Assembly: GCA_030374765.1 (NCBI GenBank) | Contig: JARGXX010000086.1 | Coordinates: 1,302,001-1,366,000, forward strand | Direction of reading: 5' to 3' | From: Agarophyton chilense | Taxonomy: Eukaryota > Rhodophyta > Florideophyceae > Gracilariales > Gracilariaceae | Length of the DNA stretch: 64,000 nucleotides | In this document: piece by piece, positions 22,319-32,471 of the stretch | Layout of the letters: each line of letters begins with the position of its first letter | Numbering within the stretch: the stretch's first letter is position 1 | The notes under the pieces: model-generated | Seen by the model: only the letters and a program-made list of their open reading frames with translations | Databases searched by the model: none | Told to the model about the DNA's origin: nothing | Translations under genes and position numbers: made by a program

Positions 22319-24378
22319 TTAGCTTTTATGGGCCTGCTCCGCCGTAGGCGACTGCTCAGGGCGTTGAGCGGGCAACGCCTCGGCATCAGGTCCAGAAGGT
22401 ACCGCAGAAGCGGTGGGGTGACCGACCACGTTGGTGACACGGGACTCCGGTGCAGGTACGACCAGAGCTCGGGGAAGTGACACGTTACGTGAAACATCCG
22501 TTCGAGCACGGATATACGATGCAATTGGCACAGCTGCTTTGTCCTCCGGGGATAGGGCCTGGTAATTGACTACGACTTGTGCCCATTCTCGGAGAGACAA
22601 CACAAATTGTGGAGAAGTATGGCCTGATTTGTAGCAGAAATGAGAAATCAAACCAGAAGCCGGCGATGGGTGGCGAGGCTCGGCAAACTTCACCGAGGGG
22701 CGGGTATCTCTCGAACCAGGACGCGAAAAGCGGACATTACCACTCTCGTGTGGGACGCCTGGCGCACGGACGCGACCATTATCCGCATAGAGTAGCGTGT
22801 CATCCCCAATCACGTATTGTGACTCGTCCAGGGTTGAGGGTAACTCCGTTGTCGGGATGGAATGAACGTCGCTATGGGCTAGCTGCACGTTCTCATATTC
22901 CCTTCGAAAGGCCTGTTCGTCGATCATCGAAGCTGATGGGGTACCGGTTGTAACATCCCCGCTTTTGCGGACCTACCTCTGGAGCCAGGAGTGCGTGCGC
23001 GCAGGGCTTCACCTTCTGCACGAGCGAACTGCACTAGTTCCAAATTCGTGGCTTTAGGTCTATCTTCTCGACGTCGAGCAACAAGAGTCCGGATCGCCAG
23101 GTCCAAACCATCGACAAACATGGTACAACGCTCTTCAGCGGGGTAAACATTGCCACAGCGGTGGAAGGCCTTGTTAAGGCGCGACGAATAATCGGTTTCC
23201 GACTCGCCTGGACGTTGGCGAGTGTCCCGCAGGGCACGTATCCCCTGCTGAATGGCGGAGTTAGTATCATACGACCTCAGGAGGTACTGAACTGCTTCGG
23301 GCCAGCATGTTACCCCTCCTTCGGACGCGCGTGATGTACCTCTGACAGAGTGATACTGGTCTTCTGCAAGCCCACATAAGAAGTACGGTAAGGCAATGTA
23401 GGCCTGTCCCTCGTTCATTCCAAGGATGTCAGCTTCCGCGACAAAGCGTGCCAAGAAATCCAACACTAATATTGGGTCTTCTCCAGTAAACAACTGGTTG
23501 CAAAGTGAGAGCTGCATTCGCTTAATGCAGTCCTTCACTCTTCCCGTACCACGGGGTGTACGATCCAAAAAGGAGTCCTCCAAACGGTAGTACCGGTATG
23601 ATAAGAGCTTCTTAAAGAGCGAATTGGTCGGTTTCAGCTCCTTCAAACCTGTGTGCTTCCTTCCCTTCGTGCGGGCGCGGATCACACCATGGGTGGCTGT
23701 TGACTGCTTAGAGCGTGAGGAACGCTCACGGCGAGCTACTTCCACCGATGAATCGGAAGAGTCGGACTCCGAGGATGAGGAGTCCGACGGTTCGGGATCC
23801 GTGATCCTTCGCTTCTTTCGAGCCTGGCGGTTCTCTTCCTTACATCCCTTGTGGGATAATGCAGGCGGCTCGGCCGGATCATCCCCCGACATTAGGGTTT
23901 GTTCCAACGTCTCGAGACGGCTTCGGACGCGCGCGAACTTGTCCGCGACGTCCTTGACAAAGGCCGAGGGTCCGCCAAGGGACTCCAGAATCTAGTTCAC
24001 ATCCGCAAGGAGGACACGGAGGTCCTTAGAAAAATCCTGCGTAGCAGTGTCATCCACCTTCTTGCGAAGGGAATCGAACTCCTCTGCAAGGATGACTTGA
24101 GCTTCCCCCATAGAGCGGAGTTGCTCTTCCACAGCTCCAAGGCTGCGATGGGGGGTGACATCCCTAGCAGGGGAGAGCATCTGGGCGGCGGCAGACGCCG
24201 GTCCTGCTCCACTTGCTGGGGGTGTCGAATCAGAGACAGGAGGTCTCGAGGTCTTTCCACCTGGCACGCCAGTCGATCCACCGGTATGAGACCGTGAACG
24301 GACCGGGATGCGGGATGGTTGCGAGGGTTCCGGTGCACCGCTTTGACTCCGCGTCCTCGGACGGTTTTTGGACGACAT
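22319..24378 (-). pseudogene. Element A gag pseudogene
   Basis: Starts MSSKNRPRTRSQ at 24378, hits a TAG at about 23992, continues in the same frame to 22924, then shifts frame for 22927-22319. It aligns along its length with the intact gag of element B, for example KDCIKRMQLSLCNQ and NKAFHRCGNVYP. The zinc knuckle is degenerate: HFCYKSGHTSPQF has lost the first and last Cys of the CxxCx4Hx4C pattern that B keeps. Confidence 0.8.
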
Positions 24379-24524
24379 GAGATCAGAGTCCGTTACACGT
24401 GAGTATCCAAACCCGATTGGCTAGTGGGGCCAAGGAACTTCCTCAAAGAGAGCAACTGAGATCAACCTCAATTTGTGAGTCCTCTTTCCGATTAATCGTG
24501 ACTGGGTGTGCCCGACTCAGAATT

Positions 24525-24540
24525 ATAAGTCGGGAGACCA
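24525..24540 (-). promoter_or_regulatory. Element A primer-binding site
   Basis: TGGTCTCCCGACTTAT on the minus strand, three bases after the 5' LTR end. The same 15 bases occur at the same distance in element B. Confidence 0.65.
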
Positions 24541-24543
24541 GTT

Positions 24544-25425
24544 TGTAGGACAACGCTTGGAGCGGAGACACCACGAAGATGTTCGGGATCTTCCTCTCTT
24601 GAGAGACACGCCTCAGGCGGAGGAGACGCGTCCCAGCGGAGACCAAACAGAGCCACTCTGGAAAGGCACGACAAATTCGGGTGTAAGACCGAGGCCAATC
24701 CAGCGGGATATACCTAGAGTGTTTAGGTGAGCACGGCACAGTCCGGGGTGTGACCAATCCTATGCGGAGCGGTACCACGGCGATTGTAGAAAAAGGAGTG
24801 AGGAAACACTCGTATGAGGTGGACGAGCGAGGTGAGTGGTGCGGCCACTCACGAGAGCCAAAAAGAAGAACAAGAGGAAACGGCGGCGAAACCCTATACA
24901 GGGGCGAGACTGCGACAAGTGTCGGCGATTAAATATGAACCCACGGTGGTGGTAGCACTCTAGTTGACAGAGGGGTGGATGAACTAACGTGCGACGGGCG
25001 CTCACGCAGTATGCGGTGAAGACGCGCCGAAGGCGAAAAGTTCAGAGCCAAGACTCCCTCCTTGGTATCTCCCAAGAGGGTGTTTACTGGGAAGCAGTGC
25101 TCAACCTCCTAAGTAGTGTGGCGAGCGGCCCCTGACAGTGGGCGCGCGCCCGAAAAATAGACACTACATAGCGATAGCGTAGCTAAATAAATACTAAAAA
25201 ACACTAAATAATACTATCCATTAGGTAGAATCCGGGCCACGCGTGGCACACCTCGCACTCGAGCGTCGGCATCCGTGCAGTCCACGTGTTCCACCAGTGT
25301 GCACTTCCAGTTCTAACCGGCCGTCAGCACGCAATAGCGGTATAGCTTGTCATAGACCAAGCTAGTCCTCAAGCGAGCGAACTTCCTAAGTCCTGCGAAG
25401 AAACCCCCTTGAAGATTGTCCCTCA
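24544..25425 (-). repeat. Element A 5' LTR
   Basis: 882 bp, same family as 14558-15445. It ends next to the tyrosine-recombinase pseudogene on its outer side. Confidence 0.8.
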
Positions 25426-25943
25426 ATTATGTTTATTGATAACGAGTCGTTTTTTGGAGCTTTGGTAAAGTGACGTAGCAGTAAGCGAAGTTTTAACCGA
25501 ATTGACCGACGCCTTGCCGCGTTGTTACTCGTTGGTGACTTGACAATGGAATATTTTTATGACCCTAGCGAGAAAATCCAGCTGATGAACCGTTACGGGC
25601 TTTTTGATCTAGCTCACCGACGACAAAAAGCGGCAACACTGCAAGGATACCGTAAGAACCTTGGTTATTTCGTGGAGTGGCTGGCGCAACAACCAGTCAC
25701 TCGCAGGCAATGTAAAAACGCAGAAAAAGTTGCTGAATTGTTGACGAGGTATTGCATTGATCTTTTTCATGGTAATCAGCAATTGAAGGCAGGAGGTGTA
25801 GCTCAGGCGAAATCAGCGTCGGAAGGGTTTCTCCCCGAACTCAGCGGTAAATTGGTATTGGAAAGTCAAAATATACAGGGCTCGACAGCACCGCGCACTA
25901 ACATTCATTTTGGCGTATTTACGGAAGTAGTTTTATAGGTATT

Positions 25944-26808
25944 TGAAGAGAAACGTCCTCCAGGGAGGTTTTTCGGGACTTAAGTTTTTTCCGGAGCCTC
26001 CGGCGTGCAACCTCGTTATGAGTAGGAGTAATCCGTTTTCACGGCGATGGCCGGAACGCCGGTGATGCACCGGCGGGACCGGGTGCCATACACGTGGCCG
26101 CAGCGCCCGCGTGACACATGGCCGCCAGATTGGCCCCTTTTATTAGACGGACATTTAGCTATTTAGGATAGACTTTATTTATTCTATTCTACGGTGACTA
26201 CAGTACTTAGGCCGCCGGCCTCGCGGCCGCCGGTCCAGTAAAGTCTGCCCAACAAGGGTGATCTTGGTCTTCCAGATCTTGGCTCTGGGTCGAACCGCCT
26301 GCGCGGAATACAATTCCTTACGGAGGGATTTCCCGTGGTGCACGGCTTCCCAACCCCCTTGGACGTTCAAGCAGCCTCCGTGTGTTGGGTATCTATTCCC
26401 ACTTTCGTGGTTCCGCCCGTGTATACGGTTTGCTACACCCGGCAGTGCCGGCTATTCCCGAGTCCCCTCTTGCCACTCGTAGTCAACCTCGCCCTCTTGC
26501 CTCCGTTCCCATTTTCCTTCCCTTTTTCTCCCCTTCATTGGGCAATTCCCGCTCTTGCGGCTCGCACTGACACCTGTCGTGCTCGCCACTCTCGTGGGTT
26601 TTGCCTCCTCAGAGGATACGCAAGCACCGCATTACGCGGATATTCTCGGCTTCTTTTAGCCTCCCTGCGCCCGTCGCGACGGTTCGGCTCCGGCTTACAC
26701 CCGGCATTGCGCGCCGATCCCTGGGAGGGCTCTACCGCGCCGGTTACCTCGTGAGAGGAAGATCCGGACGTCTTCGTAGGTTTTCCCCCTTCGGGGCATT
26801 GTCCTACA
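25944..26808 (+). repeat. Element B 5' LTR
   Basis: 865 bp, TGAAGAGAAACGTCC...CATTGTCCTACA. A second, solo copy lies at 40014-40877 and is nearly identical. Confidence 0.85.
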
Positions 26809-26811
26809 AAT

Positions 26812-26827
26812 TGGTCTCCCGACTTAG
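26812..26827 (+). promoter_or_regulatory. Element B primer-binding site
   Basis: TGGTCTCCCGACTTAG, three bases after the LTR, shared with element A. Confidence 0.65.
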
Positions 26828-26931
26828 AAGTCAAGACCGCTTGTGTCCTCTCTGAGGTTGTTTTCCGTTTAACGGGGTTTCTCCGGTCTCACCGGTTTGC
26901 TTTCTATTCTTCCGTCGAGACGGTGTGGCCA

Positions 26932-29043
26932 ATGCCAAGGAAACCGCCTAGCATGGAGCCTCCTGCAACACGCAGCAGTTCCCGCCAAAGCGGTGATGCC
27001 AGGGGCACTGATGTTCCACAGGCCCTGGCTCCAACACCGGCTTCCAGGGAGATACCAGTCACCGGCACTGAAGACCCGCAGCCCGATTCCGGGTTAACGA
27101 CCGTCGCAACGGTGGTTTCTCCGCCTCCGCGGTTGGTCGACCAAGCGCGGGTTGTACGCTTGGAAGAGCAGCTCCGCTCCTTGCGGGCTGCTCACAATAC
27201 CCTCTCGAGGGAGTTAACCTCTTTACGAGGAAGCCTCGCTAACCGCCCTACAAGTGAGTTAGCCGAGGATATCCGCGTATTGCGGTCGGACGTCAATACA
27301 CTACTCGAGTGTTTTGGCGCTCCGTCTTCCTTCGCAGAAGGTATGGAGAATCGCTTCGAGTGTCTCCGAAGCCGACTTGAGTCGGTCGAGAGGACGTTAA
27401 CCTCGCCCGCGAACGCGGCTAGACCGGTTGTCTCTCATCGAGAGACCCAGTCGCGGAACCGGAAGAGCCGGAAGAACCGGGATTCTAACCGTAAGCACGG
27501 ACCCCCGTCCGACTCATCATCTGAGTCGGACGGTAAACCGAGTGACTCGGAGAGTTCCGATTCGTCGGTGAGCGATGACCCACAGGATCGTTATGGGCGC
27601 TCTTCCCGCTCAAAGCGGTCCTCTGCCACCTACGGGGCCATCCGGTCGCGCCCCAAGGGTCGGCGACATCCGGGCTTCAAACCCTTGAAGCCCACCAACC
27701 CTCTGTACAGGACACTCCTGTCCTACCGGTATTACTGGCTAGAAGATTCCTCTTTAGGTCGGACACCGCGTGACACGGGTAAAGTGAAAGACTGCATCAA
27801 GCCGATGCAGCTTTCACTTCGTAACCAGTCGTTTACTGGGGATGATCCAATTCTGGTCTTGGATTTCCTACACCGCTTTGTAGCGGAAGCCGATATACTC
27901 GGAATGAACGAAGGACAAGCCTACGTGGCGCTACCCTACTTTCTACGGGGTGTCGCTGAAGATCAGTTTTTGTCGGTGCAGGGCTCGTCGCGAGCCTCCG
28001 AAGGATGTATGACCTGCTGGCCCGAGGCCGTGCAGTACCTCCTGCGTTCCTACGCAACCAACTCCGCGATACAAGCGGCGATACTCGCTTTGCGAGACAC
28101 TCGACAACGCTCCGGCGAGCTCGAGACCGATTACTCGGTACGCCTGAATAAGGCTTTCCACCGTTGTGGTAATGTATACCCCGCTGGGGAACGCTGTACG
28201 ATGTTCATTGATGGCTTGGATCCAGCCATCAAGACTCTTGTCGCCCGTTACAGGGAACAAGAGCCGAAGGTGACCTACCTTGAATTCGTACAGTTTGCCC
28301 TCGCAGAGGGAGATGCACTACTTGCACGCAATCCGGGAACTCGGTCGAAGGCCGCTAAGACGTTGCTGCTTGAGTCGGACTCTTCTTCACCGTCATTTGC
28401 GACGGATGGCATCCCAAAACAGGGTTATGACAATATGAATGTCATCCATCACGATGGTTTATCTATTCCGACAACGGAATTACCGTCTACGACGGATGGC
28501 TCGGTTGACTCAACCGCAAGGGACACGGAGAACGGGCAGGTCTTTTATCTTAATGACCGCCGCACTCCGGCCCCCCGTATGCCGTACTCGAACGGAATGA
28601 CACGAAGTCAGCGCCCTGGATGGGTTGGAAACCGGGAGCCCGGAAGATACACCGATGCTAGGAATGCCGTACCGCGAAACGCCGGAGTGACGTTGGTGTG
28701 CCACTTGTGCTACGAGCGCGGGCACACCTCCCCGCAATGCCTTTTATCGCTACGCGATATGGCGCGAGTGGTGGATAATTACGAAGCCCTCTCCCCGCAG
28801 GAGAAGGGCTCCGTGCCACTCACGTCATTTCTGCGCGCGAAGAAGGACTTCCCCAACGCATTGGCTCACACTCCGAATTCTCGGTACAAACCGGCTCAGC
28901 CGGCACGCGCCGCACCAGCGCCAAACCACGCTGGTGGACCTCCACCCGCTCCTGCGGTAGCTACCGTGCAACGGAATCTTGCACTCGTTGCCGAGGAAGT
29001 CGGGCCTTCGCCCGACCAGGACCCTGTACAGGGAAAAGAATAG
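26932..29043 (+). CDS. Element B gag polyprotein, intact
   Basis: About 703 residues from the ATG at 26932 (upstream in-frame codons lack ATG). The N-terminal half has a coiled coil (VVRLEEQLRSLRAAHNTLS) and a Ser/Asp-rich linker. The gag core follows, with DDPILVLDFLHRFVAEAD and YFLRGVAEDQF, then SYATNSAIQAAILALRDTRQ and MFIDGLDPAIKTLVARY. A CCHC zinc knuckle, CHLCYERGHTSPQC, is near residue 590, before a Pro/Ala-rich end. It would form the particle that packages element RNA. It is intact although the element has lost its polymerase, so it could still act in trans. Confidence 0.8.
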   Translation: MPRKPPSMEPPATRSSSRQSGDARGTDVPQALAPTPASREIPVTGTEDPQPDSGLTTVATVVSPPPRLVDQARVVRLEEQLRSLRAAHNTLSRELTSLRGSLANRPTSELAEDIRVLRSDVNTLLECFGAPSSFAEGMENRFECLRSRLESVERTLTSPANAARPVVSHRETQSRNRKSRKNRDSNRKHGPPSDSSSESDGKPSDSESSDSSVSDDPQDRYGRSSRSKRSSATYGAIRSRPKGRRHPGFKPLKPTNPLYRTLLSYRYYWLEDSSLGRTPRDTGKVKDCIKPMQLSLRNQSFTGDDPILVLDFLHRFVAEADILGMNEGQAYVALPYFLRGVAEDQFLSVQGSSRASEGCMTCWPEAVQYLLRSYATNSAIQAAILALRDTRQRSGELETDYSVRLNKAFHRCGNVYPAGERCTMFIDGLDPAIKTLVARYREQEPKVTYLEFVQFALAEGDALLARNPGTRSKAAKTLLLESDSSSPSFATDGIPKQGYDNMNVIHHDGLSIPTTELPSTTDGSVDSTARDTENGQVFYLNDRRTPAPRMPYSNGMTRSQRPGWVGNREPGRYTDARNAVPRNAGVTLVCHLCYERGHTSPQCLLSLRDMARVVDNYEALSPQEKGSVPLTSFLRAKKDFPNALAHTPNSRYKPAQPARAAPAPNHAGGPPPAPAVATVQRNLALVAEEVGPSPDQDPVQGKE

Positions 29044-29078
29044 AGGGAGTCTCCCCTTCGGGAGAGGCGTCCTCAGAG

Positions 29079-29525
29079 TTGAGGCTGACGACGCCCGAGG
29101 CGCCGATGCCTCGCGCCCCGGTGAAAAACCTGACAAGGAAGGACACCGCAGACGCGGACTCTAAACACCTCGGTGTGTTGCGTCGACCGTGGATACGGAT
29201 TAGAAATAACCGGATCCCGGATAGAGTCTTGGTAATGGCCAAGCGTAACTACAAGGTTTACGCTGACCTTGGTCTGCACACGCAGTTTATGGTGAGACAT
29301 CTCACTGTCCTGCATACAGGTGCTGGGCCGAACTTTATTGTGGAATCGGGTTTACCCCCGCCATTGCGGTCACTCATCCGTTCTGAAACGGTACCCGACG
29401 TGTCGGACGCCAATAACAACCCGTTGAAAACGGCTGGTGTGATCGACCTGGTCGTCAGGCTAGGGCGGATGGTGGTTGAACTAACTTTTTTTGTGTGCCG
29501 CTCGCTGGCCGCGCCAGTTATACTG
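29079..29525 (+). pseudogene. Element B protease fragment
   Basis: Starts in a different frame from gag, 35 bp after its stop. A VLAMAKRNYKVYADLG-like block is shared with element A, then VLHTGAGPNFIVESG, which is the aspartic protease motif DTGA with the catalytic Asp replaced by His. The frame runs into the 16-bp LTR remnant where the deletion begins. Confidence 0.65.
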
Positions 29526-30072
29526 GGGGCATTGTCCTACAGTATTGGCATTAGATCTTTCTGAACACCGGGATCCGGATCCGGGAGTTGGATCGTTGCT
29601 ACTGTTTGATGTGTATCTCAGGCTAGGGTATTTACTGCCGCTAAAAGTATTGGATATCGCCATGTTGCCGCCAACCGAAAAGCGGCCGCATTATAGGATG
29701 CTAAATATTGCGATAGAAAAGCGTGGCGATAACAAATCCGTCACCATAAAGCCACGTATCTTGGCGATATTGGTGAACAAGTTGGTTAGAAGAAGGAAGT
29801 TGGCAGAAACAAAATTTGTTTTCCCGTATCAACCGGCCCGGTTCTGGGCCGATCTTTGATGGCCCATCGAACTTCCAGGGATTCCGTTTTCAATTACTCC
29901 AATCATCCTTAGGTACGGCGATACAACCACTGATAAGCTTTATGCTCGCCTCGCCGACCAAGATATTAAATGCCGAGGACGTTGGAAAAGAGAAAAAAAT
30001 ATGAAGGAATATATTCCGCCCCATAAATTATACCAAGCTCTCAACGAATTATCCTCAATCCAACGTCAGTAA

Positions 30073-30590
30073 TTTGAGGCGGTTTACACCAGAGCATATA
30101 AATCTTTCAATGTGCTGCCGCCTGATAAGGCTGAGAGTTGGCATCATCATATGGAAACGTAAGCTGAAAATCGTTTTCTTTTAAGGCAGTTTGTTAGAAT
30201 TAAGCACCTAACTCGCAGAGTTCTGACACTCGGAATCAGTTTTTGGAAAAAAAATTGTTATAGCAGAAAACTCTCTCCTGAAATATTAACTTAGATCTTG
30301 GGACCTCTATGAGAAAGAATTGTAGTTTGGATAGTGGTAGTGGACCTGTTTGTTGGGTTATAATGGGACTTTGGTCTAGGATTGGTTTTTGGGGAGTGGG
30401 TGTGAGCTGGCTGGGACTTAATTTTTTTTTGGTTAAGTCGCTCGGAAGCCATCGCGTGGTAGTCTAAAACACTATAGGTTCGTATTAAAAATTGAAATGT
30501 TGTTGTCAAAAAATTAGTTTTACCTTAAGAATGCGAAGCGTAATAGTACGAGCGTAGCGAGCTGTAATGTAGTCAATGAGAGGAAATGCA
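30073..30590 (+). other. Decayed sequence between recombinase pseudogene and element C end
   Basis: The frame of the recombinase can be read about 30 codons further (LPPDKAESWHHHMET) but with a stop. After about 30170 I see nothing recognisable until the chromodomain remnant. Confidence 0.4.
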
Positions 30591-30695
30591 CGAAAGGAGG
30601 CAATTTGGATGAACAAGAACGAGTTGGAAAATTGTGCCGAACTCATCAAAGACTTTGAAAACTTGCCGCAGTCGTCAAGTTCTAAGAGAGGGTGA
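30591..30695 (+). pseudogene. Element C chromodomain C-terminal remnant
   Basis: The last 34 codons before the right LTR read EAIWMNKNELENCAELIKDF. This matches the C-terminal half of chromodomains at the end of chromovirus integrases (W, then N..L..C..LI..F). Stops occur just upstream (TAG 30555-30557). Confidence 0.6.
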
Positions 30696-30696
30696 A

Positions 30697-30876
30697 TGTT
30701 ATAGAACTTATTCATAGCGACCTTTTGTATTTGTATTTGAACAAATACTCACGAGAGAATGTTCGAACCAGGTTCGAGTATATAAGGGTAGAACTGGTAG
30801 AAGGTTCCACCAAAGAAGAGAGCTAGCCTCAAAGTATTAAAAGTGAATTAACGTTTAGTAAGAGCCTACTCTTACA
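30697..30876 (+). repeat. Element C right LTR
   Basis: 180 bp, TGTTATAG...CTCTTACA, followed by the duplication ACAGC. It is shorter than the left copy by small deletions. Confidence 0.75.
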
Positions 30877-30881
30877 ACAGC

Positions 30882-30975
30882 AGCAAAAATCGTTTTTACC
30901 AACACTGCGAGATTTTAGTACTTTAAAACCAACCTTACTAAACAAATTGACTGTACGTAGCAGCTTCTACGCGAG
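30882..30975 (-). pseudogene. Upstream part of the ORF split by element C
   Basis: On the minus strand the frame TVNLFSKVGFKVLKSRSVGK leads into the insertion site and joins in phase with 13225 downwards. A TAG lies just upstream near 30975, so the ORF was short, already broken, or begins at a splice site here. Confidence 0.4.
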
Positions 30976-32471
30976 CAGTGTTCCCCAAAATCACCCTCAA
31001 TTCCCGGCAAGGATAAGGACGTCCACAAGTTCGCAACCGTTACCCTTTCTACAGAGTAGAATTTCACTCTTGACTAAACCATGGAAGGGTTCCCGGTGAG
31101 AAGTACTGGTCTTTTCCGAAGTTCTTTTTTCTGAAGCTGCCTATCAACAAAAGCTGCATAAACGTTAGATTCCATACGAATGCATGGCGAGCGAAACGAT
31201 TCTGGACTTTGTCAGAAAATGGTTTTTATGTAACGACAGGCAAGAAATTGACGACGACGATCTGTACGCGTCTGCCCTCACACTCGGTCGGGCACCCTCT
31301 GAGTCATCATCAGATCAAGTCGTGCATCCAATTCTTGCCTACGCTTCGGTTTTCTGTTTTGCCCGTTCGAGTATGGAAACTCCATAGCCTACGATTGGTA
31401 ACGCCAATTTCTGTCAAAGTCAGAAAGCATTCTATTTAATACACACAAATCCACGCTGTGGATGTTCTGGCAAAATGAAGTGCAGAGTGATGTAATAGTG
31501 CTTTTCCGTAGACGAGGAATTCAAGGAGATGAATTTGGTAACTGTCTTTCCTAGGAGGCTCCTGTTGCAGCAAAATACGACTTAAAGGATTCAGTACGAT
31601 ACTGCGGATTCAGATCAACACTGAGTTTGCATGCGTTCGAATTATATTTCTAGTTTCTGAACAACGAATACAGGTTTCGGTTTCCATGGAAAAAGCCCTC
31701 CTGGGTTTAGAGGGAATGTATTCGGAAGTACAGTTCGCATGTTGCGCAACAGCGTAGAAGAGAGAGTCAAAAGTAAGAACTACAAGTGCTATTTTCGCTC
31801 ACAATGGCAACTTTCTGAACATCATGCAACTTTTCGGACATTATGTACAATTTTACGGGTCAAAATGCCGCACATGTCCGTTCAATTTGAATAGTTTATG
31901 ACTTTGTTCGTGATTGAGAACATATAGCGGCCCTGTTCCGACAAAGATCATTTCCGTACGATGTGAGCAGTGAACAATTTGCAGCTGTAGGAATCAGATT
32001 CGACCGTCCTTGTAGTTCGCTTCTTGCTTTTGCAGAACGCCCGTCAAAAAGAGCAGCTGTTGTCTAGCTAGCTTTCCAATTCAGCGCCCCGCCGCCCAAC
32101 CCCGCGCTTCGTAGAAATTGTACTCCACACCTACGTCAGAGGGAACCTACATCGCACTTGGAGAGTCACAACGATGCGGTCTGAAGATTTGGGCTTCTGT
32201 ACAATTAGAGTAATATTGTGAAAACCAGCCAACCAGACGAGCCTTAGGCACCTTCTTGTGGCCAAATTGCAAAAACTGGTCGTCGTCGATCTTTGCTCGG
32301 TCGTAATCTTACAACAGTATAGAAACCGCGGCCCTATTCCATGGGAATATCGGAAGACATCTGCCCCCTTTCTCGTTCGGCGGCTGGTGCCGTCCGCCCA
32401 TCTCGTTCGTAACGTAAATTTCAGAGAAGACAGTTTTCTCGTTTGTGCCAAACACGCTTTAAGGCGTCGTT
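30976..32471. other. Intergenic region upstream of BCP1
   Basis: About 1.5 kb with only short ORFs (the best, 31184-31387, is 67 codons and unrecognised). The proximal 100 bp before 32472 should hold the BCP1 promoter; no TATA box is obvious. Confidence 0.4.

Larger units (their letters stand above)
14558..25425 (-). mobile_element. Element A: degenerate Ty3/gypsy chromovirus on the minus strand
   Basis: About 880-bp LTRs at 14558-15445 and 24544-25425 enclose, in minus-strand order, a primer-binding site, gag, protease/reverse transcriptase/RNase H/integrase, a chromodomain, an extra ORF on the opposite strand, and a polypurine tract (CTAAGGAGGGGGAT) touching the 3' LTR. In element sense the LTR starts TGAAGGACAAT and ends ATTGTCCTACA. 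The outer flanks (GGATG on the left, ATTAT on the right) do not match, so either the target duplication has decayed or the element is a recombinant of two insertions. Confidence 0.85.
25944..29541 (+). mobile_element. Element B: deleted Ty3/gypsy element inserted in the recombinase gene
   Basis: A full 5' LTR (25944-26808), primer-binding site, gag and start of pol are present. The element then stops abruptly and ends in just the last 16 bp of an LTR (29526-29541, GGGGCATTGTCCTACA). The outer flanks carry the perfect 5-bp duplication GTATT (25939-25943 and 29542-29546), so both true ends are preserved. An internal deletion removed most of pol and nearly all of the 3' LTR. The gag and primer-binding site are closely related to element A. 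Confidence 0.85.
25522..30072 (+). pseudogene. Tyrosine recombinase pseudogene, split by element B
   Basis: The left part, 25522-25938, is an all-helical segment like a recombinase N-terminal SAM-like domain (YRKNLGYFVEWLAQQPVTRR). Element B follows at 25944. To the right of B the same frame (with one copy of the 5-bp duplication removed) resumes at 29542 with LLLFDVYLRLGYLLPLKVLDI, matching the catalytic Arg I region. It continues past a TGA at 29857-29859 with LRYGDTTTDKLY and then RGRWKREKNMKEYI, the C-terminal block holding the Arg II region and the catalytic Tyr, and ends TAA 30070-30072. TAG 25936-25938 and the TGA are nonsense codons. Family is probably Crypton-, DIRS- or virus-like YR; I cannot say which. 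Confidence 0.65.
13231..30876 (+). mobile_element. Element C: outer Ty3/gypsy retrotransposon, now a nest of later insertions
   Basis: Short LTRs at 13231-13437 and 30697-30876 face the same way. Each starts TGT and ends TTACA, and they are flanked by the 5-bp duplication ACAGC (13226-13230 and 30877-30881). Inside the left LTR a gag pseudogene follows a primer-binding site. Before the right LTR the C-terminal end of a chromodomain and a purine tract (AAGAGAGGGTGAA) are still visible. Most of pol is gone or displaced by element A, a tyrosine-recombinase pseudogene and element B. The matching duplication shows that the two LTRs belong to one insertion event that predates the contents. Confidence 0.8.

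Noticed and set aside
14553-25430. Target duplication for element A
   Set aside because: The flanks GGATG and ATTAT do not match, so I do not claim a single clean insertion.
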